From NCBI GenBank assembly GCA_030583925.1, contig CP129482.1, positions 1,426,001 to 1,490,000 on the forward strand: a stretch of 64,000 bases of DNA, written 5' to 3'. Below are positions 18,240 to 25,413 of this stretch, piece after piece (within the stretch, counting starts at the first letter, position 1; each line of letters opens with the position of its first letter). The notes beneath the pieces are model-generated. The model was not told the origin of the DNA and made no database searches. It saw nothing but the letters and a program-made list of their open reading frames with translations. The position numbers were made by a program, and so were the translations under genes. This DNA is from Anaerolineales bacterium. GTDB taxonomy: Bacteria > Chloroflexota > Anaerolineae > Anaerolineales > Villigracilaceae.

Positions 18240-19067
18240 TTAGCGATCCCCTCTAGCAAGGCGCGCTTCAAGCCGCGTTTGGAAGAATGTGAGGATCAGG
18301 GTCATGACCCAATAAAATATCGCCGCCATCAAGAGCGCTTCGAGGTTGTGGAATTGCGCGCGTCCCACGCGAGTAGCGCGCCACATGACTTCGTGGACGA
18401 AGCCGGTCGCGGCGACGAGGGCGGAATCTTTCGTCATCGAAATAAAGTCGTTTCCCATCGGTGGGATGGCGAAGCGCAACGCCTGCGGCAGGATAATCCG
18501 CCGCATGGTCTGCATCGGCGTCATGCCGAGCGCGGTGGCGGCTTCACGCTGTCCCTTGCTCACCGAGGCGAGCGCGGCGCGGAAAGTCTCGCTCATGTAG
18601 GCGCCGTAGTTCAATCCCAGCGCAAGCACACCTGCGAGAAGTCCGCTCAGGATGATTCCCAATTGAGGTAAGGCGAGAAAAAAGAAAAATATCTGGAGGT
18701 AAAGAGGCGTGCCGCGTATCAGCGAAACATAAAATGTGCTGATCGCAAAAATAGGCGGAACTGTTGAAAGCCTGCCCAGCGCAGTCAACAGCGCTAACGT
18801 CATCGCAAGCGTGATGGATAAAATGGAAACGAGAAGCGTCTCGCCCAAACCTGAGCCGATAAACGCGATATTAGCCCGCATGAAATCGGTATCCAGTTGG
18901 ATGGTCTCATAGCCTAATACGGTTGTCCCGCTGAACAAGAAAATAAGGATGAGGAGCAATACTCCCCATGTGGCTCCAACGCCCATGCGGAATTGCCGTT
19001 GTTTTCTTTGTTGCGCTTCGACAATCAGGTCGGCTTGTGATTTGGTTGAAGTGGTCGTGGTTTCCAT
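18240..19067 (-). CDS. Polar amino-acid ABC transporter permease
   Basis: 275 aa with an N-terminal hydrophobic segment (about 32-50), a HisM/GlnP permease domain of five further segments, and the coupling EAA loop [20 protein letters not shown]. The N-terminal extension of about 30 polar residues is longer than in classical GlnP. Second gene of the operon, after the attenuator hairpin that follows the binding-protein gene. Confidence 0.93.
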   Translation of the reverse strand: METTTTSTKSQADLIVEAQQRKQRQFRMGVGATWGVLLLILIFLFSGTTVLGYETIQLDTDFMRANIAFIGSGLGETLLVSILSITLAMTLALLTALGRLSTVPPIFAISTFYVSLIRGTPLYLQIFFFFLALPQLGIILSGLLAGVLALGLNYGAYMSETFRAALASVSKGQREAATALGMTPMQTMRRIILPQALRFAIPPMGNDFISMTKDSALVAATGFVHEVMWRATRVGRAQFHNLEALLMAAIFYWVMTLILTFFQTRLEARLARGDR

Positions 19068-19145
19068 TAGCGTCGGTTGGAATGATACCGTATGGGTCGA
19101 GTCTGGCGGTCCTCTGCCATGAACCTGACATCTAAGAATGTTGGA

Positions 19146-19180
19146 AAAAAGGGAAGCGGCTCTTGCCGCTTCCCTTTTTG
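19146..19180 (-). terminator. Partial terminator between binding protein and permease
   Basis: Stem gggaagcggc / gccgcttccc with loop tctt and flanking A/T runs on both strands, about 10 nt after the binding-protein gene. Such sites let most transcripts stop after the abundant binding protein while some read on into the membrane genes. Confidence 0.8.
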
Positions 19181-19191
19181 GAAGCAGTAGG

Positions 19192-20097
19192 CTACTTGGG
19201 AGCCTGCGTCAGATCAACGTCGAACCATTTGAGCGAGAGTTCGGAAAGTTTGCCGTCTTCATGCATCTTGGTGAAGATGTTGTTGACTTCGGTGACCAAC
19301 GATGCCGTTGGCAGGCTGGACGATTTATCGAACGCGGCGGCTAGGTCTTCCGAGAAAACCGGCGAACCGAGTTTGACCACCGGGAATCCTGCCGCGATGT
19401 TTGCATCAACAACGGTTTCAGAGGTGACATAGCCGACGAAATCTTCGCGACCGGCGGCGATCGCTTGCGCGCATTCCTGATCGGTCTCAAGCGGCACAAC
19501 GGTGACGTTCGGCGCTTCGGCGTAAATGGACGAGGCGGGTAAGCCCAAGCCGTCCATATCGTGGTTCAACCACGATTCGTACGTTGTGGCGGTGCCGAGG
19601 CATAACGCTTTGCCTTCAAGATCAGCGAGGGATGAAATACCTGCGTCCGCGCGGACGGCGATGACTGCCGGAGTGTAATAATACGGCACGCTGAAATCGA
19701 GAATCTTCTGCCGAGCGGTAGTGATCGTCATGGAACCGACGCTGACGTCCCACTTGTCAGCCCAGGAACCGGCGGTGATCGTATCCCACGACGGGGTGGC
19801 GAAACAGGTTTCCACACCGAGCGCGTCGCCGATGGCGATGGCGACATCCACATCGAAGCCTTGCATTTCGGCGGTGGTCAACGCATCCGCCGGGCACTTG
19901 GTTCCATCCGCGCGTTTGCCTTCGGTGTTCAAGAACGATTGCGGTTCGTAATTCGGGTCGGTCGAAACCAGAATGTAACCGCGTTGCTTGATGGCGCTGA
20001 GCAGATCGTCTGCCTTTGCGCCGCTTCCGCCGCCGCACGCGGTGAGCGCGAGTGCGGCAACGATAACCAGGACTAACACTTTGTAAAGATTCTTCAT
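19192..20097 (-). CDS. Amino-acid ABC transporter substrate-binding lipoprotein
   Basis: 301 aa. Lipoprotein signal ending in LALTACGGG (lipid-anchored Cys21), then a bacterial periplasmic-binding fold of SBP_bac_3 type with GFDVDVAIAIGDALGV, VGSMTITTARQKILDFSVPYY and GREDFVGYVTSETVV. An insert with two extra cysteines follows the first strand (GTKCPADALTTAEMQ...VETCF), unusual for this family. ATG 20097 has GGAGGAG 4 nt upstream. It heads the four-gene operon ending in DDAH, which suggests that the ligand is arginine or a methylated arginine. Confidence 0.93.
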   Translation of the reverse strand: MKNLYKVLVLVIVAALALTACGGGSGAKADDLLSAIKQRGYILVSTDPNYEPQSFLNTEGKRADGTKCPADALTTAEMQGFDVDVAIAIGDALGVETCFATPSWDTITAGSWADKWDVSVGSMTITTARQKILDFSVPYYYTPAVIAVRADAGISSLADLEGKALCLGTATTYESWLNHDMDGLGLPASSIYAEAPNVTVVPLETDQECAQAIAAGREDFVGYVTSETVVDANIAAGFPVVKLGSPVFSEDLAAAFDKSSSLPTASLVTEVNNIFTKMHEDGKLSELSLKWFDVDLTQAPK

Positions 20098-20156
20098 GTT
20101 CTCCTCCAAGAGAATTGAGAATGGGTTTGAGATGATCCGCTCATCTCATTCGGTCA

Positions 20157-20185
20157 AGCATAGACTATTTTTAGCAATTCGACAA
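20157..20185 (-). promoter_or_regulatory. Promoter of the ABC-DDAH operon
   Basis: On the minus strand: -35 TTGTCG, 17-nt spacer, -10 TATGCT, about 60 nt before the ATG. A 7-bp hairpin (gagatga 20129-20135 / tcatctc 20141-20147) lies at or just after the expected transcription start and could be an operator or leader stem. Confidence 0.6.
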
Positions 20186-20233
20186 GTGTAGCAAACCATC
20201 TTTTCAAATGGCATAGTTGAAAGGTCGCGGCGC

Positions 20234-20659
20234 CTAGACAGATCGTCCTGTCCATGGACCAACCCCTTCAATTCGCTCCACGCGTATGTGCGTAATGTAG
20301 CCGGGCGGTGGATTGTCCATGGGAGGAAATTTCACTCCCGGTCCAATATAAACCTCAGCTAGTTTTTGAAGCAGATCGGCGGCTCCGCCTTCGGTGATAG
20401 ATGCGGTTCCATAGATCACGGCATACTCGGTGAGATTCATTTCGCTCTTCGTATTGGCAAGCAGTGAAACCGCGACGCGCGAGTCACGCAAAATATTTTT
20501 TACTTTCTGGTTTTTAGGTAAATGCGCGGCAACCAGATCGTCGCCGTCTATGCCGATCCAAACCAGCGTGGATTGAGGACTCCCGTCCGGGTTCAGGGTG
20601 ATCAGAAAAGCCGGGCAACCCGATTCGATCAAGGCTTTGAGTTCAATTGGCATTTTCAT
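20234..20659 (-). CDS. PPOX-class F420/flavin-dependent protein
   Basis: 141 aa, pyridoxamine-phosphate-oxidase-like split barrel, with FLITLNPDGSPQSTLVWIG, HLPKNQKVKNILRDSRVAVS and a closing ITHIRVERIEGVGPW. This pattern fits the F420-dependent PPOX proteins common in Actinobacteria and Chloroflexi; F420 versus FMN use cannot be decided. ATG 20659 has AGGAG upstream at a good distance; the frame is open to 20713 without a better site. Single gene. Confidence 0.82.
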   Translation of the reverse strand: MKMPIELKALIESGCPAFLITLNPDGSPQSTLVWIGIDGDDLVAAHLPKNQKVKNILRDSRVAVSLLANTKSEMNLTEYAVIYGTASITEGGAADLLQKLAEVYIGPGVKFPPMDNPPPGYITHIRVERIEGVGPWTGRSV

Positions 20660-20839
20660 CGAGGCGCTCCTGAATACTTCGAGTTTGTTCCTTATTTTCT
20701 TACTAGCGAACAAATTATAGTCCCAAAGAATAGCGGTTCAACAAAGACTCCTCGATTGGATATTTGTTAGAAGACGGTTTGGAAGCGGGCTTTTTCAGGA
20801 AAGCGTGCAGTAAAATACTCTCATAATTCGGAGTAAACC

Positions 20840-22465
20840 ATGAAACTTGTCACTGTCTCACAAATGCAGAAAATCGAAAAAGAAGCCGACGCTGGCGGCT
20901 TGACCTACGACCGGATGATGCAAAACGCCGGTCATGGATTGGCGGAAATCATCGCCGATTTGTTCGTTGACGACGATCAACTTGAAATCGTCGGGCTGAT
21001 TGGACCCGGCAACAACGGCGGCGACGCCCTCGTCGCGTTGACCGCCCTCGCTGAGGATGGCTGGAAGTGCCGCGCTTACCTCGTCAAGCGCAAGCAAGAC
21101 GCTCTCGTCAAACAATTCACGGAAGCGGGTGGCGAACTGATTCCTACCGAAAAAGATGATTCCTTCTTTCATCTTTCCTCTTTCATTGAAACCGCCGACG
21201 TGTTGCTCGATGGCATTCTCGGCACAGGCATCAAACTGCCGTTGAAGAAAGAAGTCGCCGAAACGCTGTCTGAAGTCAATGACATGCTCGATGTGCTGGA
21301 CGAGTCTCCGCTCGTTGTGGCAGTGGATTGTCCCTCCGGCACGGACTGCGATACCGGCGAAATTGCCGAAGAGGCGATCCATGCCGACCTCACGGTCACG
21401 ATGGCGGCGGTCAAACAGGGATTGTTGAAACTGCCCGCGTTTGAATATGTCGGCGACCTCAAAGTGGTGGATATTGGCTTGCCCGTTGATTTGTCTTCAT
21501 TCAACGATTTGCAAACCGAAGTGGCGGATGAAGACTCGATCGCCGCGCTTTTGCCGGAGCGACGACTCGATTCACACAAAGGGACGTTTGGCGCGGCGCT
21601 CATCGCGTCCGGCTCGGTCAATTACACGGGGGCGGTGATGCTGGCTAGCGAAGCGGCATATCGGTCCGGCGCGGGACTCGTTCAAGTAGCGATTCCCGCG
21701 TCCATCCACGCGGCAGTCGCGGGTCAGGTCCCCGAAGCGACTTGGATTCTGCTTCCTCATTCCACTGGCGTGATCGCCTCCGACGCGGCAGAGGTTCTCG
21801 TGAAAAATCTTGATCGTGCTACCGCCATGTTGATCGGTCCCGGCTTTGGGACGGAAGACACGACGCGAGAGTTCATCGAAAATCTGTTGGCGGGGAAATC
21901 TGGAATAAAAAAATCTTCGTCGAGCATCGGGTTTGTCCATTCTGCTGGGGATGAGAAAAAAGATGAAGAAAACAGAAGCCTGCCTCCCCTTGTGGTTGAC
22001 GCGGACGGTCTTCGCTTGTTATCGCAGATCAAAGAGTGGCAGTCCAAACTTCCTGCCGTGTCCATCCTCACGCCGCATCCCGGCGAAATGTCCGCGTTGA
22101 CTGGATTGCCGAAAGAAGAAATTCAAGAAGACCGACAGGCGATTGCGAGCAAGTTTGCAAAAGATTGGGGACACGTGGTTGTGCTGAAAGGCGCGTTCAC
22201 GGTGATCGCTTCGCCCGATGGAAAGATGACAGTTATTCCCGTTGCTTCGCCCGCGTTGGCGCGCGCCGGTACCGGCGATGTGCTTGCCGGGTTGATCGTC
22301 GGCTTGCGCGCGCAGGGGCTCGACGCGTTCGACGCGGCGGTCGCGGGCGCATGGATTCACGCGCAAGCCGGGCTCTACGCGGCGGACGATCTCGGCGCGA
22401 CCGCGTCTGTGTTGGCGAGCGATGTGTTGGATTCGGTCTCGGATGTGATCAGCGATTTGGAATAA
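20840..22465 (+). CDS. nnrD: Bifunctional NAD(P)HX epimerase / ADP-dependent dehydratase
   Basis: 541-aa metabolite-repair enzyme: epimerises and dehydrates damaged hydrated NAD(P)H. The N-terminal YjeF_N domain (1-215) shows GPGNNGGDALVA near 55 and VDCPSGTDCDTGE; the C-terminal carbohydrate-kinase domain (225-541) shows KGTFGAALI, GPGFGTEDT and ATP-site ARAGTGDVLAGL near 480. A charged low-complexity loop (SAGDEKKDEENRS, near residue 375) and the stretch near 110 (DNA ctttcatctttcctctttcat) look like inserted words. GGAGTAAACC precedes the ATG. Complete. Confidence 0.94.
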   Translation: MKLVTVSQMQKIEKEADAGGLTYDRMMQNAGHGLAEIIADLFVDDDQLEIVGLIGPGNNGGDALVALTALAEDGWKCRAYLVKRKQDALVKQFTEAGGELIPTEKDDSFFHLSSFIETADVLLDGILGTGIKLPLKKEVAETLSEVNDMLDVLDESPLVVAVDCPSGTDCDTGEIAEEAIHADLTVTMAAVKQGLLKLPAFEYVGDLKVVDIGLPVDLSSFNDLQTEVADEDSIAALLPERRLDSHKGTFGAALIASGSVNYTGAVMLASEAAYRSGAGLVQVAIPASIHAAVAGQVPEATWILLPHSTGVIASDAAEVLVKNLDRATAMLIGPGFGTEDTTREFIENLLAGKSGIKKSSSSIGFVHSAGDEKKDEENRSLPPLVVDADGLRLLSQIKEWQSKLPAVSILTPHPGEMSALTGLPKEEIQEDRQAIASKFAKDWGHVVVLKGAFTVIASPDGKMTVIPVASPALARAGTGDVLAGLIVGLRAQGLDAFDAAVAGAWIHAQAGLYAADDLGATASVLASDVLDSVSDVISDLE

Positions 22466-22472
22466 AAAAAAT

Positions 22473-22562
22473 ACTACGTACTGCGCACTGCGTAAAAAAA
22501 GACTCTCCGTCTTGGAGAGTCTTTTTTTGTTTCTCGTTTTTACGTAATACGCATTACGCAGT
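22473..22562. terminator. Bidirectional terminator nested inside inverted word repeats
   Basis: Core hairpin gactctcc-gtctt-ggagagtc (22501-22520) flanked by A and T runs, serving the convergent nnrD and SPFH genes. Outside it, 22475-22493 (cgtactgcgcactgcgta) and 22541-22562 (tacgtaatacgcattacgc) are inverted relatives of the same word, which also appears in the MFS gene at 7940-7963. Confidence 0.8.
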
Positions 22563-22571
22563 AAGCTCACC

Positions 22572-23615
22572 CTAGCTATTCATAAACTCTTCGAGCGCTT
22601 CTTTGCTGATGCGGAACGCCTTGCCGATCTTCTTGGCTTTCAAACTCTTGTCTTCGATTGCCGCGAGGATGTCCGCTTCGGTTACTTTCATGAACTGCGC
22701 GGCTTCGGCTGGGGTCATCACGTCGGGCATTTTCGCGCCGCCAGCCGCTCCGCCGCCGGGCGCGGCATTTTGGAATCCGCCTTGAAGCGCTTGGCCCATC
22801 AAGTTGCCGATGCCCATGCCGGCGCCGATTCCAGCGGTGAGACCCGCGCCGCCGCTTGGGTTCGACGCCGCGTCGCGCATTGCGTCCGCCGCTTGCAGTT
22901 GGGTGTAGGTTGCCATATCGAGCATGCCCATATCGCGCAACTCCTGAGCCGATTTACTGGAGGGTTTGAGGTTCCCGATGTAGAAGGATTTCAGCGCCAT
23001 GCCGAGCGCTTCGAAATCGTCCTGTGCCTTCGCGCGGACCGCCGCGCCGAGCTCTTCGGTCAGCCCGATCAGATCCACGACGCTTTTTGCCGCCGTCGTC
23101 TCGCCGAGCGCGTCTTGCAGTTTGGAAAGCAAGATGGTCTTCAATCGTTCTTCGATGTCGCTCGTGCGATACGCGCCCTGCGCGCCGACAATTTGTGTCA
23201 CGAACTGTTGCGGGTCTTTTACTTGGAATGAATACGTGCCGAAACCCTGCAACAGCGCGACACCGAGTCCCATGCCGGGGTTGCGGACGATGATCGGTTG
23301 TGGCGTGCCCCATTTCTCGTTGGCGAATTCCTTGAGCGAAACGAAATACACTTCCGCGGGGAACGGCGTGCGGTCGTTGAACGCCTTGCCGATCCAGTCG
23401 ATCAACTTCGGGATGTTCGCGGTGGCGATCGTGTGCCGACCCGCATTGAACACGTCGAGCGCGTTGCCGTCACGGAAAAATACCGCCGCCTGCGCCTCGC
23501 GCACGATCACCTGCGAGCCGATGCGGTAATCGCCGATGCCCGTCTCAGGGAAGCGATGTACGATCTCGTCCCGCATCTCATTTGGATATTCGATAACGTC
23601 AAAAATTCTAGCCAT
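22572..23615 (-). CDS. SPFH/YdjI-like protein with C-terminal excisionase-type helix-turn-helix
   Basis: 347 aa. Residues 1-230 form an SPFH (virion core protein, YdjI-like) domain: FPETGIGDYRIGSQVIVRE, AAVFFRDG, NPGMGLGVALLQGFGTYSF. A Gly/Ala-rich segment (about 255-300) follows, then a MerR/excisionase-type winged HTH (MTPAEAAQFMKVTEADILAA ... KKIGKAFRISKEALEEFM). YdjI-type proteins usually end in a zinc ribbon or SHOCT; a DNA- or partner-binding HTH here is unusual. ATG 23615 has a GGAG site. It lies last in the run of minus-strand genes after xdhC. Confidence 0.85.
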   Translation of the reverse strand: MARIFDVIEYPNEMRDEIVHRFPETGIGDYRIGSQVIVREAQAAVFFRDGNALDVFNAGRHTIATANIPKLIDWIGKAFNDRTPFPAEVYFVSLKEFANEKWGTPQPIIVRNPGMGLGVALLQGFGTYSFQVKDPQQFVTQIVGAQGAYRTSDIEERLKTILLSKLQDALGETTAAKSVVDLIGLTEELGAAVRAKAQDDFEALGMALKSFYIGNLKPSSKSAQELRDMGMLDMATYTQLQAADAMRDAASNPSGGAGLTAGIGAGMGIGNLMGQALQGGFQNAAPGGGAAGGAKMPDVMTPAEAAQFMKVTEADILAAIEDKSLKAKKIGKAFRISKEALEEFMNS

Positions 23616-23686
23616 GTTTCTCTCCTTTTGAAGAACGTTGCTTTGATTATAGTCTAAATTATCTACGCTGAAAGACCCGAAAGGTC

Positions 23687-24481
23687 TCAATCTTTCATCT
23701 GTTTTCCCGTCCCTTTGTCGCGCACCATCAAAATCTCCGCCATGATGCTCACGGCGATCTCCTCCGGTGTTTCCGCGTTCAGTTCCAACCCCACCGGCGA
23801 ATGGACGCGCTTGATCAATTCTTCGGATACGCCTTTTTCCTTCAACGCCTTGACGGTCGTCAGCCAACGTCGCTTCGATCCGATGACGCCGATGTATGCC
23901 GCCTTCGATTCAAGTAGTGGAGGTAAACCCGCCGCGTCGATTCCAGACCCACGGCTGGTCACCACTAGGAAAGTTTGGCGCGTCACTTGGAGTTGATTCG
24001 CCAATTCAGCCATCGGGATGGGGAAATACGCGTCCGCCCCCGGCACAGTCTCGGCGTTACAAAACTCCGCGCGGTCGTCGCTGACGACAACGCGGAATCC
24101 CAGCCATTTCGCCAAATGGACGACTGCCTTGCCCACATGCCCGCCGCCGACAATGACGATCGTCGCTGGAGGAAGGATTGGTTCCACAAACACCTCCACA
24201 GTTCCGCCGCACACGCCCGGGTCGCCGCGCGTCGGGTCGGCGAGCGTGTACTTCAACGTGCGCGGCTTGCCGTCGCTGAGCGCCATCCACGCCTCGTCGA
24301 GGACGCGGTGTTCCAAGTCCCCGCCGCCGACCGTGCCGATGAATTTTCCGTCGGGGTACACGAGCATTTTGCTTCCCACATGTCGCGGCGTCGAGCCTTC
24401 GCTTTTCGTCACCGTGCACAGCGCGGCGGAGTCGTTATTCTTTTCAAGTTCGGCGAGGGCTTGGTAAATGTTTTGATTCAT
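23687..24481 (-). CDS. xdhC: XdhC/CoxI family molybdenum hydroxylase maturation factor
   Basis: 264 aa. XdhC N-terminal domain with TVTKSEGSTPRHVGSKMLV and GTVGGGDLEHRVLDEA, and a Rossmann-like C-terminal domain with IVIVGGGHVGKAVVHLAKW. Family members bind Mo cofactor, aid its sulfuration and insert it in xanthine-dehydrogenase-type enzymes; the target here is presumably the large subunit at 26773-29805. It overlaps the MazG-like gene by 4 nt (ATGA), indicating coupled translation. Confidence 0.92.
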   Translation of the reverse strand: MNQNIYQALAELEKNNDSAALCTVTKSEGSTPRHVGSKMLVYPDGKFIGTVGGGDLEHRVLDEAWMALSDGKPRTLKYTLADPTRGDPGVCGGTVEVFVEPILPPATIVIVGGGHVGKAVVHLAKWLGFRVVVSDDRAEFCNAETVPGADAYFPIPMAELANQLQVTRQTFLVVTSRGSGIDAAGLPPLLESKAAYIGVIGSKRRWLTTVKALKEKGVSEELIKRVHSPVGLELNAETPEEIAVSIMAEILMVRDKGTGKQMKD

Positions 24482-24795
24482 GGATTCGACAGATGCTCCT
24501 CGAGTTCATCCATCGTTTTCGCGAACGATTGTTCGAGATCGATATCGTGAAGTTTTGAAATCACAAGCAACGACCATAAACAGTCTGCGAGTTCATGGGC
24601 TAGTTTGTCTTTGCTGTCTGGAATGTTTCGTTTCCCGTTTTGAGCGACGATTAACTTCGCCAGATCGCCCACGTCGCCGACAAATCCTAAAGTGATTTCG
24701 TCATTTGTCCAAGCCGAGCCATAGAGTTGTTTTTCTTTCGCCTCGTACTGTTTACGGATTTCCACGGCGCGTTTTGTCATCAGCTGAAAATCCAT
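24478..24795 (-). CDS. MazG-like nucleotide pyrophosphohydrolase
   Basis: 105 aa, all-alpha NTP pyrophosphatase (MazG-like) pattern: LTFGFVGDVGDLAKLIVAQ-like ExxD region, then HELADCLWSLLVISKLHDIDLEQ, in which E, D and the helix spacing are typical. Likely hydrolyses non-canonical or excess NTPs. Its ribosome binding site GGAG lies inside a relic of the pyrophosphatase gene end (24798-24864), which suggests that ppaC once stood directly upstream. Confidence 0.85.
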   Translation of the reverse strand: MDFQLMTKRAVEIRKQYEAKEKQLYGSAWTNDEITLGFVGDVGDLAKLIVAQNGKRNIPDSKDKLAHELADCLWSLLVISKLHDIDLEQSFAKTMDELEEHLSNP

Positions 24796-24797
24796 CT

Positions 24798-24864
24798 TTA
24801 CTCCAACAACCCCAAAGCCACCGGCGACAACTGCTTCATCTGTGAAACCATGTCTCGCTCATCG
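24798..24864 (-). pseudogene. Relic of the 3' end of a ppaC-type gene
   Basis: Read on the minus strand this codes DERDMVSQMKQLSPVALGLLE then stop, matching the true end of the pyrophosphatase at 25414-25480 (VVSRKKQLLPVVLGLLE, stop). The two DNA stretches align without gaps over about 68 nt at roughly three quarters identity by eye. No start or upstream part of the gene remains. The copy directly abuts the MazG-like start, while the intact gene end is separated from it by a two-gene cassette. Confidence 0.75.
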
Positions 24865-24870
24865 AGACGA

Positions 24871-25110
24871 CTATTTTGTGTTAACTTTCTTGCTGGCGTT
24901 CATAATGGTTATGCCGATCATTTCTTCGTTTTCATAGCGGACGACCACATCGTTGTCCAATAACTCGGAATCATCTGCATGGCTGGGCTTCTTGAAGTTG
25001 ACATAAAGCACATCCGCCTCTTCATCGTAAGCGAGCCAGATGTTTTTCTGATGCATCTGCAAAACCTGTGGCACAAATGTCAGCACATGATTAAGGTCTA
25101 CGGTTGCCAT
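24871..25110 (-). CDS. DUF2283 protein, possible antitoxin
   Basis: 79 aa ending in the DUF2283 pattern: LAYDEEADVLYVNF, ELLDNDVVVRYENEEMIGIT and IMNASK. DUF2283 proteins are small and often sit beside toxin-like genes. AAGGAGAAAG precedes the ATG. It overlaps the upstream PBECR-like gene by 13 nt, so the two are translated together. The antitoxin role is inferred from size, overlap and partner type. Confidence 0.75.
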   Translation of the reverse strand: MATVDLNHVLTFVPQVLQMHQKNIWLAYDEEADVLYVNFKKPSHADDSELLDNDVVVRYENEEMIGITIMNASKKVNTK

Positions 25111-25403
25111 ATTTTCTTTCTCCTTTCCAACTGCTTCCAGCGCCTTGTTAGAAACGCAGTGATCACAAAGCCGTCTTCCGAGTCTACTTCGCGATAAACG
25201 GCAACAATATATTTTCTAGATTCGATCTCGCGTGCGGCGATCTGTTCACCGGTGTTGCCTTGAAAGATTGCCAGAGGTTGCTGAATAGTCTCAAGTACCT
25301 CGTACAAATAACCAGCCATTTCGGCGTGCTCTTCTGTGATATGAATCCATCGTTCATCCGGCAAGCGAATTGTAACGCCATTTACCGATTTAGCTGTTTT
25401 CAT
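25098..25403 (-). CDS. PBECR-like (RelE/barnase-type) putative toxin
   Basis: 101 aa with the arrangement RWIHITEEHAEM near 20, ETIQQPLAIFQG, a basic mid-region and DGFVITAFLTRRWKQLERRK near the end. This matches the phage-Barnase-EndoU-ColicinE5/D-RelE-like nuclease group (PBECR2) in order of conserved blocks: an H in the first motif, a hydrophobic strand, then ITAxLTRR. Probable RNase toxin, paired with the overlapping DUF2283 gene. Family assignment is from memory of the pattern and not certain. Confidence 0.65.
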   Translation of the reverse strand: MKTAKSVNGVTIRLPDERWIHITEEHAEMAGYLYEVLETIQQPLAIFQGNTGEQIAAREIESRKYIVAVYREVDSEDGFVITAFLTRRWKQLERRKKIWQP

Positions 25404-25413
25404 TCTGAACTGT

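Noticed and set aside
23616..23867. N-terminal extension of the SPFH protein into the xdhC gene
   Set aside because: The in-frame extension is antisense-like junk overlapping xdhC; the ATG at 23615 has a good ribosome binding site and the family N terminus.
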